A stretch of 64,000 nucleotides of DNA from Piromyces finnis (GCA_002104945.1 MCFH01000027.1:146001-210000); one strand, 5' to 3'; positions 1 through 13,182 are shown, counted from the first letter of the stretch. A program made the numbers and translations. The notes: a model not told the origin generated them from the sequence alone.

Positions 1-709
1 TATTTATAAATAATTAATATCCTTATATAAAAAAAAAAAAGAAAGAAAGAAAGAAAGAAAGAAACAAATTTCAATCCTTCATTCCTTTAATTTGTTTTGA
101 AATTTATAATATGTTTTAATATTGAATTATAAATTCATATAGCGTTCTTTTTTTCTTTTTTTTTTTTTTTTTTTTTTGAATAAAAAAATTAATTAGATTT
201 TTTTTTTGAAAATATTTGAAATCCACCAACATAATTAAAATCATAATCTACGTAATATGATATAATGTATACATATTGTATTAATAATAAATTTAATTTA
301 AATATTATTATATTTTAAAAAAAAAAGTATACACCAAACAGTAACAGTAAAAGAAACAATAAGGATTCTTTCCTTTAAAAAAAAAAAAAAAAAAGAGGAA
401 CATGTTTCTTTTCTTTTTCTACATTATTATTATATTTCAATAAATCCTATCATACAATTATTTATCATATAGTTTTTATATATTTTTTATAGTTTTTCTA
501 AAAAAAAAAATTATTTATATCCATTTAAAGGTAAAAAATTATACTTACACTAAATGATGATTGGTTCGATTTTGATTTAAACTTTTTTATAATAAAATCA
601 ACAACCAAAGCTTCAACAATTTTACTTTTTGTAGAAAAATAATTAGAATATCAAAATAATTTTTTAATTTCAATAGTATTTTTGATTTTAGATTATTAAA
701 AAGTTCAAG
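1..709. other. AT-rich upstream region of the FKBP gene
   Basis: No coding region is recognisable. The stretch holds a short GAAA repeat near 41-64 and several A and T runs. It presumably carries the promoter and 5' UTR of the FKBP gene starting at 710, but no specific element can be defended. Confidence 0.5.
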
Positions 710-3248
710 ATGTTCTGGGGTAAGAAATAGTTAAATACTAATATATAATTTGTACAACTAAGGAAGAAATACAAAAATAAATTAAATAAAAAAAAATGCA
801 ATATCAATTATTATGTTAAATTATACAAATATCATGAAATAGTATAAAAAAAAAGTTGATAAAATTTTTAATACATGATTCTCAAGATTAATTCCAAAAA
901 TAAAATTAATAATTAATTATTCAAAAATAAATAAAATATATATATATTAAATAATAATAAAATAGAATAATTATGTTATAATTTTAATATTAAATTATCT
1001 TTATTTTTTTTTTAAAATGTATCCTAAAATTAGGTTTAAAAATTATGCCAGGTAAGACTTATACCCAAAAAGTCGAATACCCATTCAAGGTTACTATGGT
1101 AAGTAAAAAAAAAAAAAAAGTGTAAATTTGTAAAACTTTAAAAATAAATTAATTATATTTTTATAATTAAAATAAAATCTATTTTTTTAATTAAATTAAA
1201 AAATAAAAAAATAGGCTTGTCTTGGTCAAGAACCAATTCTTGGTAGACACTGTCTCTACGTTCGTGTTGAAAACCAAGATTATATGCTTTGTTCTCTTAA
1301 CTTTGGTCAAGTAAGTATTAAATTGGATTAAAATTAAAAAAACAAATGAACTAGAAATTTTGATTAAATATTAATGATTAATAATATATTTGTAATGTTG
1401 TAATATTATTTTGTAATTCAATTGTATGAAATAGAATGAACAACAATCATTAAATCTTGTTTTCTCTCCAGGAGAAGAAATTGTTTTCCACAGTGTTGGT
1501 AACGGGTAAGTTTAAAAGAAGTTTTTCAAATAAATAATATTAATATAATGAAAAATAACTAATATTAATTATTATAATATTATTTTATCAATAATAATAA
1601 AATAGTCCAATTTACTTAAGTGGTATGTACGATGTTGATGATTACGACGACGATGATGATATGGGTAATTATTAATATTTAATATATTCAACAAAATAAA
1701 TTAATACATAGTATGCATCCTAAATAAAATTATTATTATTAATTTATAAATTTTAGACGAAGATGAAGAAATGTACGAAAACGAAGTATGTATCACAAAA
1801 ACATTAAGAATTTTTATATATAATTCTGGATAAGCTTGTTAAAGCAGCATCAAAATTTTAGTTGATAAAAGTAACTTATAAGAAAATTTTATTAATAATT
1901 TTTATAGGAAGAAGAAGATGATGATGAAGAAGAAGATGAAGAAATTGATGAAGAAGGTATATATAATAGTTTCTGAACCTATCCATTATATAATAATATT
2001 CATAATTGTTAAAAAGAAACTCAGCATTAATAAATTAACATGATTATATATTATTAAATAGAACTCAAGAAATTAAAGGCTGATGCTAAGGTAAATTTTA
2101 CAACAACACTCTTGGATTAGAAAAATATTTATATATAAATAAAATTAAACTTTAAGGAAAAGAATAAATTAATATAATTATAATGAATATAAAATATGTT
2201 TTGTCTTTCAAAAACTGCTAAAAATCTTATTAAAAATAATAAAGTTTTATTATTAAAATTATATAATATAATAAATTTATTGTTAAATGATAGCAACCAC
2301 AAGAATAAAAATATGATATTATATAAATAATTATTTTTCATTTCACTCTCAAAAAAAAAAATATTAACTAAATATTAATATTCAGAAATTATTATTTATC
2401 AACAATCAGAAAAAAAAAATAGTATTCAATTAAATAGAAAATTAAAATAAAAAATTATTTTATATCTTAAAAGATCATTTTTTATCCCCAAAATTATCAT
2501 CGATAAACAAAAATTAAAATATAATAAATTCTAAATGCTATTTTAATATTATTATAATTTATTTTTATAGAAAACTGTTGCTCAACCAAAGAAGCAAACT
2601 GAAAAGAAGGCTGCTGCCCCAGCTAAGGAAGAAAAGAAGCCAGTTGAAAAGAAGGCTGCTGCTCCAGCTAAGGAAGAAAAGAAGCCAGTTGAAAAGAAGG
2701 CTGCTGCTCCAGCTAAGGAAGAAAAGAAGCCAGCTGAAAAGAAAGTCGCCGCTCCAGCTAAGGAAGAAAAGAAACCAGAACCAGCTGTTGAAAAGGCTCC
2801 AAAGAAGAAGACTCTTCAAAACGGTTTAGTTATTGAAGATATTACTGTTGGTACTGGTGCCAGAGCTAAGGCTGGTAAGAGAGTTGGTGTTCGTTACATT
2901 GGTAAATTAGCTAAGAATGGTAAGGTCTTTGATAAGAACACTAAGGGTGCTGTTTTCAAATTCAACCTTGGTAAGGGTGAAGTTATCAAGGGATGGGATC
3001 TTGGTGTTAACGGTATGAATGTTGGTGGTGTTCGTCGTTTAACTATTCCAGCCAATTTAGCCTATGGTTCTCGTGGTGCTCCACCAGATATTCCACCAAA
3101 CTCTACTCTTGTAAGTAATTTTTTTTATTTTTTGTCAATAACATCGATTTATACATATATTTTATTTGACGTTAACAACTAATTTTTATTTTATTATTTC
3201 AATGTTTATTAGATCTTTGAAGTTAAAATGATGACTGTTGGAAAGTAA
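710..3248 (+). CDS. Nucleoplasmin-like FKBP-type peptidyl-prolyl isomerase (Fpr3/Fpr4/FKBP39 type), ten exons
   Basis: Exons by GT-AG reading: 710-719, 1034-1098, 1215-1310, 1435-1505, 1606-1664, 1757-1785, 1908-1956, 2062-2090, 2571-3110, 3213-3248. They total 984 nt, giving 327 residues plus TAA. The protein starts MFWGLKI, matching the MFWG start typical of the nucleoplasmin-like domain in this family. Residues 1 to about 95 form that domain, followed by an Asp/Glu tract to about 130, a Lys/Ala/Pro repeat region (147-206), and a C-terminal FKBP domain (about 217-327) with the GWDLGVNGM and [17 protein letters not shown] signatures. Members of the family are nuclear or nucleolar prolyl isomerases and histone chaperones. 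The first coding exon is only 10 nt, and two exons in the acidic tract are 29 nt each. Start and splice sites are inferred from frame and family similarity. Confidence 0.9.
2601..2780 (+). repeat. 45-bp coding minisatellite in the FKBP gene, four copies
   Basis: Four tandem 45-nt units encode a 15-residue block of the form [15 protein letters not shown] (last copies varied). They form the basic linker between the acidic tract and the FKBP domain. Copy number probably varies between strains (inference). Confidence 0.85.
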
Positions 3249-3653
3249 ACTTAAAAAAAAAAAATTATATAAAGCTCCAATGCCTATTTATTTATATAAT
3301 AAAGAGATTTATGTGCATTAATTAAATATAAGCCTATATTTTCATCAATAATATATATATATAGTTTTATATTTAATTATAAATATAATATTTTTAAAGT
3401 TTTTTTTTTTTTTTTAATTTATTTTTATATATTTTATCTACACGTTTTGTATTTATGTATATACAACCAATATAAAAAAATAAACATATATACAATCAAT
3501 ATAAAAAAAAATCCATCACCTTTATTATTTTAGGGTTTATATAACATTTTTTTTTTTTTTTTTTACTATATTAAAAGAGGTTAAAAAAAAAAAAAAAAAA
3601 AAAAAGCAAGGATCCTTATTGTTAACTTTTATAATTTAATTTTATATATATCC

Positions 3654-3684
<31 letters not shown>

Positions 3685-4099
3685 TAGTAATCTATTTAAT
3701 ATTTATTGTCATAGAATAGGATCCAATTGTTTAGGGATTTAAACGTATTATTATCCATGGTAATATGTTACCTGATATAGTTTTTATAATTTGAAAAAAA
3801 AAAAAAAAAAAATCTATTTCTTTTAAGATAAAAATACGAATTAGTTCTGCCAAGCATTACAAATAATACTATTTCTACTTTTTTTTTTTTTCCTTCTTCC
3901 TTAAATTCAACTGTACTACATTTCATCTTTTATGAAAAACTATATTACAATAATAAACTTTTAGGTTAATTGAATATATACATATTTTTTTTTTATCCTT
4001 CAATTATCCTTTTATATATATATATATATGTGTGTGTGTGTATATATAACTTTTAAAGATAATTACTTTTTTAATGTGTTCTATGAAATAGCCCCATTG

Positions 4100-4131
<32 letters not shown>

Positions 4132-4186
4132 TATTCATATTCAAAAAAAAAATAAAAAATAAAATAAAAAATGGATGGGGTTAAAA
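3249..4186. other. Intergenic low-complexity DNA
   Basis: The stretch between the FKBP stop codon and the GH6 pseudogene holds many A and T runs of 15-28 bases and a TA/TG microsatellite near 4014-4046. No gene, RNA or mobile element is recognisable. Confidence 0.6.
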
Positions 4187-4925
4187 ATGAAAAAAAAAAA
4201 AAAAAAATTTTATTGCTTTAATAGGCATTACTGTTCTTTCCACCGCAAAATCTTTTACTGTTTGCTGGAATAGGAATCTAGGTTACTCATACTATTTTTT
4301 CCTTCATCTCATATTATACATGTTAGAGTATTTAAAACGGTTCTTGTGGTGTGATATTCAAAGGAATTACAAAGTCATAAACTGATGCATTAATTCTTAT
4401 TACACCACTGAAATCAATGTGGCTATTGCTCAATTAGAAGATTCTTCTCTTTATCAAAGAAAAAAAAAAAAAAAAAAGTCTGAGAAAATGAAGGACTATT
4501 CTTTCTCGTAATCCAGACATTGAATAGAACACATGTCCAGATGAAAAAAAAAAAAAAAAAAAAAAAAAGATATATTCAAGCTATGTACAAAACATTCAAG
4601 TATACTGATATTAAATCTGTTTACTTCATTGATAATACTTTTTGTAATGGTCACACAAGACTGACCATACTCCTATAGATGAATGGTGCAATCAAAACTT
4701 TGTGTTGGTATTATTCTAAAACACAAGCCAATCCTTGTTCCGGTATGGACTAATTGATGCCTTCTACTGGGTTAAATCACTCGATGAATTTGAATGATAC
4801 TTCTGCTAAAATACTAAAAAGTTATGATGCTTACTATGAATATATTACTGAAACAATGGTTCTAAAAGCACTTTAAACAAGGTTTTGAAAACGCCAACTC
4901 CACCACTCTTGATTATTTAATTTTG
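4187..4925 (+). pseudogene. Decayed dockerin-bearing GH6 cellulase (cellobiohydrolase-like)
   Basis: Pieces of one protein appear in order in shifting frames. A start ATG (4187) leads into an 18-base A run one base out of frame with a signal-peptide-like FIALIGITVLSTAKS. Next comes CWNRNLGY (about 4263), resembling the start of a fungal CBM10-type dockerin. Then YYTTEINVAIAQLEDSS (about 4393) resembles the GH6 N-terminal region, and PCSGM, LIDAFYWVKSLDE and QGFENANSTTLDY (about 4735-4915) resemble the GH6 C-terminal WVKPGGESDGTS...FEQ region. At about 700 bp it is far shorter than a GH6 gene, so the catalytic middle is mostly gone. Several A runs interrupt it. GH6 enzymes cleave cellulose to cellobiose, and dockerin-tagged versions are typical of gut-fungus cellulosomes. 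GH6 identity is likely; the dockerin call rests on one short motif. Confidence 0.7.
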
Positions 4926-7900
4926 AAGTATTATTTAATTTAAAATATTACTTTATAATTTTTTATTAATATACCAAAATTATTTTTATTGAAATAAAAA
5001 TAAAAACAAAAGCCATAAAAAAATTATAGAAAAAAAATAACACTAAGAAGTAATAAAAAAAAAAAAAAAAAAAAAAAAAACTTTGAAATATAATAATTAA
5101 AATATAAAAGAAAAAGATTGAATAATTATGGATATTATGGATATAAAAGTATATTTTAAAAGTATAAGGAAAAATAAATATCCAAAATGAAAATAAAGAT
5201 TTAAAAAAAAAATATATATTTTGTATAACTTAAAAGGGTTAAGTTTACTATGGAAAATACTAAAATATTTCATTTTTTTACATTTCATATATAATTATTA
5301 GTTATTTCGTCATTCTATTTCTAATGTTATTTTTTTAAATTAATTTCTTTTAAAAAAAATCCAGGTATATATGTATATACTCTATTATACTTTTATGCAT
5401 TGTTTTTTAATTTTCTTTAATCCAATGTGTAATAAAGATTAAAAAAAAAAAAAAAAAGAAATTTTTTACAATAAACTTTACTTTAAAATAAAAAGGTACA
5501 ATGAATAAATAGGTAACGATTATTATTGAACAATAATAATATAAATAATTATTAGTAATATCAAAAAATATATATATATAAAGTATTTCTTTACGGAAAA
5601 TAATAAAAATATATATACTTGATCAAAAAGGAATACGATTTAATAAAAACAAATAAATAAAAAGTAATAATGATCCTATTTAATATTTTATTTAATAAAA
5701 TATAACCCTTTGTAAACTGATTACCAAAGTTTAATCAACAGTATTTATATATTTATAATATATTATAATTGATTAAATGAAATTAAAAAAAAAAAAAAAA
5801 AAAAAACAAATAATCCTTAATCCTAGGAAATTATACTCTATTATTTTCTATATTTCTATTTATATAATTTTGGTTAGGTTTACAAAAATTTGAAAAAACC
5901 CTGTACCATTAATCTATTAATATTATTGATAAATATATGTTATCATATAAATATCACATGCTATATTTATCTTTTTGTTTTATCCTATGAAAAAAAAATT
6001 GAGATAAATTTTAATTTTATTGATAGAAAAAAGAATTAATATATATATATATATAAAACTTTTTTATTTTTTAAAAATAAATAAATATTTTCATATTTTA
6101 TAAAAATTAAATTAGTCCATTTTTCATGCAATGTAAAACAACGTCTTACTTGAATATTTTACTATATATCATTTTTTAGGAAAAGCTGTTATGTTATTTA
6201 AGAATACAAAAAATCAATAAGCCTAAAGCATTTATCTGAGACACAATTTTTAATAATTCCCTTTTTTGTTGATATTAATTTTTCTGTTTTTATCAATCTT
6301 TATCATTATTTCTAAGGGTTAGGTATAACCTTTTCAATAATTAAGATAGGAAATCTGGAAAAATTTTTTATATTGTGTATCTATAATATATTATTTTAAT
6401 ATATTAAATTATGGTTCAATAAAAGAATTTAAATATGGTTACACAAATGACATATATAACAAATTTAATTTATATAATATATTGTAATATGCATTAAGCT
6501 TTTTTAATTTATATTATTATATTAATAAAAAATTAATTTAATAGTGGAAAAATTAATAATTAAATAATTAAAAGAAATGAATAAATAATAAATTATCATT
6601 TGATTTATCAACAGTAAAGAAAATGATTGATAATTTGTATTAGAATGAAGAAAATGGAAACTCTTTCTTATATAGCTTTAATATTGCAACTCTTTACTTT
6701 TTTTTTAAAATAGAAATCAATTATATTTAAATAAAATAATGATAGTAGCTCTATCTATACTATTGATAGTATATAAATAAAGAAAAATTAAAATTTTTCA
6801 TAAAAAATAACAGAAAGAGTTTAAAAAAAAATTAAACTCAAAACAAAAATTATTCCCTCCTATAATTTTACTGTATTTTCATTATTCGAACAAGTAATAA
6901 GGAATAGTCAAATTTTGATACTTTTTTTTTGAATATTCTTTTTCATTTATGCTTTTTATTTTTTTTCAAAGTACTTTTTTTTTTTTTAAAGCATCTTATC
7001 CATTATGAATGAAGGAATACAAAAAAAAATTAATATTTAAAAATATTCTCAAATAAATCATTAATATATTATCAATCATATCCTAATATATATTATCAAT
7101 TAAAATACCAAATTTCAATTTGTGGATTAAAATTATAAAATTGAATAAAGTGTTTTACTTTTTTATTGGAGGATAAAGAGTATAAGTGGAAAAATGAGCG
7201 GGGAAACTGTTACTAAATCTATTATTAAATTTGGTTAGAATGATTAATAAAAATATTTAAATAACCTATTATAATAATAAGGTGCTTTATAGTTGTTGTT
7301 ATCTAACTATGTTTATAAATAGTATGAATATTAAGGTAGAAACAATGATTTGTTAATAAATTCTTATGATCTTTAATAAATTATAATTCATGAATGAAAA
7401 TACTTTCTATTTATGTCATTTTTAATTGACCATTATATCTACAGTTGCTATTATTGGCTGATGCTATAGGTCATTTGTAGTAGTGGGTGGTGGTGTTACC
7501 ACCATAATCTTTTTTAATATTTAGATCTGTCATTTAGTATTAATTAGGTTTAATTATTATCAGTGTAACCATTCTTTTTATAATTATTCTTATTATCAAG
7601 AATTCTAAATAATATCAATTTTACTTTTTATCAAAAAAAAAAAAATTTTTTTTATTCCTATTGAATTGATAAATTTATTAATTTTTTTTTTAATTTATTC
7701 AATTCAATCTTATTTTTTAAAAAAAAAACTTCTCTTTCATCCACCAATAAAATGTTATCAATTTTTTTTTTAAATTTAAATCTTACACAATGGTAGTGGT
7801 AATACAAAAATAATACTCTACCCTAATACCTACCTAATAGGATTTAATATTATGATTGCAATTGAACCACTGCATGTTTTAATATTAATAATAAAAAAAA

Positions 7901-10281
7901 AAAAAGGTTTTAAATATAAAATTATAAGAATCTCCACAACTTTTTTTGATTAGTCATAATTCTTATTTTTATTGGTGAAGTGTTAGCATTAATAATGATG
8001 TTTGTATATTAAAAAATTGATCATCTAAACTTTTTTAAATTTAAAATCGGTAAAAAAAAATCATGTAATCTTTTTACTACTTCAACAACCCAATTTACTT
8101 TTATCAAATATATTTATAGCTACTAAAATATTTTATTAGTGTTTTAAATACTCTATAAAAAAACCACTTTTTTTTTCTTTTAGAATAGTAAAACAGAAAA
8201 AATGGATTTCAATAAAATAAAAATAAAATAAAAATTAAATCAACAATGTATACATAATATATAATGTATACAATTTAAATTTTTTAATTTAAAACTAAAA
8301 ATTTTATTTGTTACATCCAAAAAAAAACTATCTTTTTTTTTTAAAAAAATTTTTGATAGAATATAATTAAATTTATCAAAAAAAGAATTTTTTATCAAAA
8401 AAAAAAAAATTTAAGATAAATAAAAGAATAAATTTTTTTAGTTACTCTTTTTATAATTATAATAATTCATTCAAGTCATACTAATTATTTTTAAATATTC
8501 GTTTATTTTTTTACTTTTTTTTTTCGTTTTCTCTATTCTTTTATATTTCTAACAAAGGTTTCACTTATCTTTGGCTAGGAATTAAATCATTTTGAAAGTT
8601 TTTTTTTAAATTTTTATTTTCAATTTTAATGAATTAAATTTATTTAATATATTAAAGCATATTGTAATATATTTTATATAAATTAAATTTTTTAATATTT
8701 GAGATTAGTTGATATCAATCTAATATTTTTCGGTGATAAAAATTTTAATTTAATTTCTACAATTATAGTTACACAAATATAATATTATATATGCATAATA
8801 TATAATAATACAACATTCAATTCATTATAATATTATAATAGACTATTGATAAGTGAAACAGAATATATTTTACATTTATTAAATAGATTTCCAATAAATT
8901 TTATTTCTTATTATCAAAACATTTTTTATATATAAATAAACAAAATTTTACTCTTTCTGCTATTTTTTATTTTTTTGCTTTTTTTCAATTTTCATTAATA
9001 TATTATTAAATATAATTGATTGAATAGTTTATTTATTTAAAGAATAGAATGAACCATATATAAATTTCTATTCTTTATATAAATTTAAATAGAATTAAAA
9101 AAAATTTACCTGGAAATCTATTCATTCCATTTATTAATAGTAGTATTATAAATATAAGGTAAATATATTATAATTATATATAAAAATTATTATTATGAAA
9201 TGTTAGATTATATTAAAAAAATAGAATAAGCATAGCCATTTTATTAATAAAAAAAGTTATTATTGTTAGTTGTATTAATGAAAAAAATACTAAGTATTGT
9301 TTTGGTGATAGTGGTGGATATTGTGATAGGAAAAAAAAAATTATGGTCAAAATTAAAGTAAAAATTGAGTATATAAAAATAAAAATAGACCAAGAAAAAA
9401 ATAAAAAAAAATAAATAAATATAAAAAATATAAAAAATAATAAAATTGTTATTTTATTATTATAAACACTTTTTTATTTTTCAACAAAAAATATTTACTT
9501 TTTAATCTTTTGGATTGTGAAGAATATAAATAGAATTGAAGAATTTAAAATATCATAAAAAGAAATAACTAGTAAATAATTTTGTTTGAAAAAAAATTAG
9601 TGATTTAAATCTATAGAAATATATAAAAAATTAATAAAATAATAATAAATAATAATAATAATAAATAATTATAAATAAATAATTATAATAATAAATTGAT
9701 AATAATAACAAATAATAAATAAATAATAATTTTTATATAATAAGTTAATTATAGATCAATAAACTAATCTATATATTAAAATATTAACTTTTTAAATTTA
9801 TTATTATTTTTTTAATTAGTAAATAAAAATTATAAAGAAACCAAAATAAAATAACAGTAATAAAATATTAAGCAAAAGAAAACAAAGAAAAAATAAATAA
9901 AATAAAATAAAAATAAAAAAAAAACAATAATAATATATAAATAATAAAAAAAGTATAAAATCGAAACAACAAAAGATTATTATACTAGATATTATTAAAC
10001 AACATATATTTACATAATTTAAAATATATAATATCAATATAAAACAGCATCATATATTAATATCAAAAGAGAATTTTAATATTATATATATAAGAATTCT
10101 ATTTCGTTATCATTATATTTAATAATAATTAATACTATTTTCCATTAAAAAAAAAAAAAACTTTAGAATTATCTATATATTTTTTATATTATAATTAATA
10201 TTGTATATAAATAATTTAAATCTTTGATTATAAAATATTATAAAGAAATTCATAGATACATTTTTCAACATAAATATTAAA
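4926..10281. other. Long low-complexity intergenic region
   Basis: About 5.3 kb of very AT-rich sequence with scattered homopolymers. Both strands were scanned and no protein family, tRNA or LTR end was recognised. Short frames here are AT-codon runs (Phe, Ile, Leu, Tyr, Lys, Asn) without family features. The region just before 10282 should hold the promoter and 5' UTR of the transporter gene. Confidence 0.5.
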
Positions 10282-12384
10282 ATGAAAGGTAAAAACAATA
10301 AGAACGAAAATTTATCTACTTCTTTAAAGAGTAATAGCTCAAGTAGCAGTTCAAGTAGTTCAAGTAGCAGCTCAAATGATAGTAAGAAAAATTTAAATGC
10401 TTACTTCAACAACTCTCCAAATAGTTATAGAAAATCAAATATTTCTCCAAATCATTCTAGTCTTGATAGAAATGGTAGAGTTATGCATTTCCTCAATAAT
10501 CAAAAAGTTAATGGTAATAGTTCAATAAGTAGCAAGCATTCTTCTTCTTCTGAATCCAAATCATCTGTAACTGTTACTGAAAAGAATAAAGTCGAAGAAT
10601 TTGATGTATTAGATGAACAATTAGAAAAAAATTCTGAATGTGCTCCTTCTGAAATCAGCGATTCCGATATTGAAACTGCTACTGAAACAGAAAATGAAGA
10701 CAATGTCTCTGTTCACGGAAAAGGTCAAAATATTCATTTTGATGATTATCTTAAACCAAATAGAATTAATATCAAGAAACCATATGCTCATGAGGGTTAC
10801 ATGAGTTTACCAGTACATGATGATTTAAGTAGAAGTGGTACTTCCTTTTATGATACTCATAGTAAGAGTATTGATGATTGGGCTGTTTCCTATAAAAAAA
10901 CTTTCAAGTCAAAGATGGATAATATGACTATGAATTACAGTGAATTTCCTCCAAGTTTAAAGGCTTACAGAAAAAAAGTAAAGAATAGAAAACATCATCC
11001 TGAACTTTATGCTGAAGAAGAAGGCGTTCCAGCCAATAGTGGATATGAATCCATTGTTAACTATGATGAAGAAACTACAACTGAAACTAAGCCAAGTAGT
11101 AACCACGGAATGGAATCAGGAAGTAGTACTGAAATTATTCAAGCTTCTGAAGGTTCTGAAACTTCTCCATTAATACCAAAGCCAGAAGATTTAGAAAAGA
11201 AATCAACTTTCACTCAATCTTGTTTCAATTCAGTTAATGTTTTAATGGGTATCGGTTTAATTTCATTCCCATTCGCCTTTTACCTTACCGGTTGGTTTGT
11301 TGGTATTTTAATGTTGATCTTCTTTGCTTTATTAACTATGCATACTGCTAAAATTTTGGGTAAATGTATGAAGATTAATAACTTAACTAATTATTCTGAA
11401 ATTGGATATGCTGCTTTTGGTAAAAAGGGTTATGTCTTTATCTCATTATTCTTTAGTTTTGAATTATTCGCTTGTTCTGTTTCCTTAATCATTTTAATTG
11501 CTGATTCTTTAGTCGCTCTTTTCCCAAGTCTTAATGGTACTATGATTAAGGTTCTTTCCTTCTTCTTCATTACTCCATTGACTTACCCAAAACACTTGGG
11601 AGCTTTAGCTTGGGGATCACTTATTGGTATCTTTGCTATTGCTAATTTAGCTACAATTCTTTTCTATGATGGTTTCAGTAAGGAGGATTATCCAGGTTCT
11701 TTAATTTCTCCAGCCGAAACTTTCTTATTACCAGTTAACATTATGCGTGTTCCACTTTCTGTTGGTATTATTATGGCAGGTTTTAGTGGTCATTCTGTTT
11801 TCCCAACCATTTATCATGATATGAGAGAACCAAAGAAATACAACAATGTTGTCAATATTAGTTACTCACTTACATTACTTCTCTATTTCTTAGTTGCTGC
11901 TGCTGGTTATGCTATGTTTGGTGAAAAGACTCTCCCAGAAATTACACAAAATATTGCTGAAATTCCTGTATACAGTAGATTTGTTAATCGCTTAACTATT
12001 TGGTTGATGGTTATTAACCCAATTACAAAGTACGGTGTAAACTTAATTCCATTAAATGCTAATATTGAACAAATTTATCTTCCACTTTTCGATTTCTGTT
12101 CAGAAGGAGTAAGAGAAATTATCAGATTATCAGGAAGAACTATTATTTCTTTCTTAGTTGTCTTTGTTTCTATCGTTTTCCCAGAATTCCAAAAAGTTCT
12201 CTGTTTACTTGGTTCCTTATTCTCAATGATTATTTGTGTAATCTTCCCATGCATGTGTTATAGCGTCTTATATAAGGGTAGATTAAGTACCTCTGAAAGA
12301 TATATCAACAAGCTCATTATTGTAGTTTCATCAATGATTGCTATTATTGGTACCGTTTGGGCCTTTATTCCAAATATTATTTAA
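10282..12384 (+). CDS. Vacuolar-type amino-acid transporter, AAAP family (Avt1-like)
   Basis: A single 700-residue open frame without introns. Residues 1 to about 310 form a hydrophilic cytosolic-type N terminus with a Ser homopolymer (about residues 15-31), acidic patches, and SETSPLIPKPEDLEKKSTF just before the membrane part. From about 312 on there are roughly ten hydrophobic segments. The first contains SCFNSVNVLMGIGLISFPFA, the usual first-helix signature of the Aa_trans domain (SLC32/SLC36/SLC38 and yeast Avt proteins). Later GFSGHSVFPTIYHDMREPKK and INPITKYG also fit fungal Avt1. The long N terminus before the core is typical of Avt1. Avt proteins move neutral amino acids across the vacuolar membrane with protons. 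Substrate and location here are inferred from the family. Confidence 0.88.
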   Translation: MKGKNNKNENLSTSLKSNSSSSSSSSSSSSSNDSKKNLNAYFNNSPNSYRKSNISPNHSSLDRNGRVMHFLNNQKVNGNSSISSKHSSSSESKSSVTVTEKNKVEEFDVLDEQLEKNSECAPSEISDSDIETATETENEDNVSVHGKGQNIHFDDYLKPNRINIKKPYAHEGYMSLPVHDDLSRSGTSFYDTHSKSIDDWAVSYKKTFKSKMDNMTMNYSEFPPSLKAYRKKVKNRKHHPELYAEEEGVPANSGYESIVNYDEETTTETKPSSNHGMESGSSTEIIQASEGSETSPLIPKPEDLEKKSTFTQSCFNSVNVLMGIGLISFPFAFYLTGWFVGILMLIFFALLTMHTAKILGKCMKINNLTNYSEIGYAAFGKKGYVFISLFFSFELFACSVSLIILIADSLVALFPSLNGTMIKVLSFFFITPLTYPKHLGALAWGSLIGIFAIANLATILFYDGFSKEDYPGSLISPAETFLLPVNIMRVPLSVGIIMAGFSGHSVFPTIYHDMREPKKYNNVVNISYSLTLLLYFLVAAAGYAMFGEKTLPEITQNIAEIPVYSRFVNRLTIWLMVINPITKYGVNLIPLNANIEQIYLPLFDFCSEGVREIIRLSGRTIISFLVVFVSIVFPEFQKVLCLLGSLFSMIICVIFPCMCYSVLYKGRLSTSERYINKLIIVVSSMIAIIGTVWAFIPNII

Positions 12385-12743
12385 ATTATTCATGAGAATT
12401 TGAATATTAAATAATTAATGTTTAAAGATTTATATATCTTTTTTTTTTTTAATGTTATCTTTTTTTTTATTTTTTTCAATATATTTAATTTATTTATATA
12501 TAATATTACAAAGTTGAAACAACACTATTGTTTGTTATAGTGTATAAACTAGTTTAAAGAAAGGGAAGAAAAAAGAATAAGAAATCTAGGTAGATTTTTT
12601 TAAAAAAGAAAAATATTAGAATTTCCACCTATTATTGTTTAATAATATTTATTAATATCCTATCTTGTCTTAATAAAAAAAAACGGAAATAATAAAGCTA
12701 ATTAATAATAGATTTATTAAATATTGACGTTTTTATTATTAAG

Positions 12744-12784
<41 letters not shown>

Positions 12785-13092
12785 GTAAAGCGTAAAGCGT
12801 AGATAAAACGTAAACCAAATAATATAAAATAATAAATATATAAATAATAATAATATTTAATAACTAATATAATTAATAATATATATTTTTTTTAAAAAAA
12901 AAAAGTTATATCCTTAGTTTTAAATAATTTGTGTTATTATTCCTTGAGAATAGTGGGTAAAAGTTGAAAAAGTTGTCGAAATAGTATTTGAAAAAAAAAA
13001 AAAAAAAATATTTTAAATTTTAATCAGCCATTTAAATAAGTTGGTAAAAAAAATTTTTTAATCATTCATATTGAAAATGAATGAAAAATATT
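12385..13092. other. Intergenic region between transporter gene and tRNA-Cys
   Basis: AT-rich with an A run of about 39 bases near 12745 followed by a short CGTAAAG tandem (12783-12800). Directly left of the tRNA, on its 3' side, is a five-T stretch on the minus strand that fits a Pol III terminator. No gene is seen. Confidence 0.5.
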
Positions 13093-13164
13093 AGGGGCGT
13101 TCCGGATTTGAACCGAAGACCTATTGATCTGCAGTCAATTGCTCTACCGCTGAGCTAACACCCC
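13093..13164 (-). tRNA. tRNA-Cys(GCA), copy 1
   Basis: On the minus strand 72 nt fold as a standard cloverleaf. The acceptor stem GGGGTGT pairs with ACGCCCC, discriminator base U73 is as expected for tRNA-Cys, the anticodon loop CTGCAGA gives anticodon GCA, and the T loop is TTCAAAT. No intron is seen and no CCA is encoded. The mature sequence matches copy 2 at 52186-52257, and flanks of about 15 bases on both sides are also shared. Retroelement LTRs begin 18 bp (here) and 13 bp (copy 2) upstream of its 5' end. Confidence 0.95.
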
Positions 13165-13182
13165 TTTCTCTTACTTTTTTTG

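Noticed and set aside
2565-2829. Short frames on both strands with Ser/Trp or Lys/Arg/Leu repeats.
   Set aside because: Shadows of the 45-bp coding minisatellite of the FKBP gene.
7190-7240. A short frame beginning MSGETVTKSIIKFG.
   Set aside because: It stops after 14 residues, and no splice continuation or family match could be supported.
12664-12742. A weak inverted repeat (CTTAATAA... with ...ATTATTAAG) resembling a tiny MITE.
   Set aside because: The arms are short, A/T-only and imperfect, with no visible target duplication.
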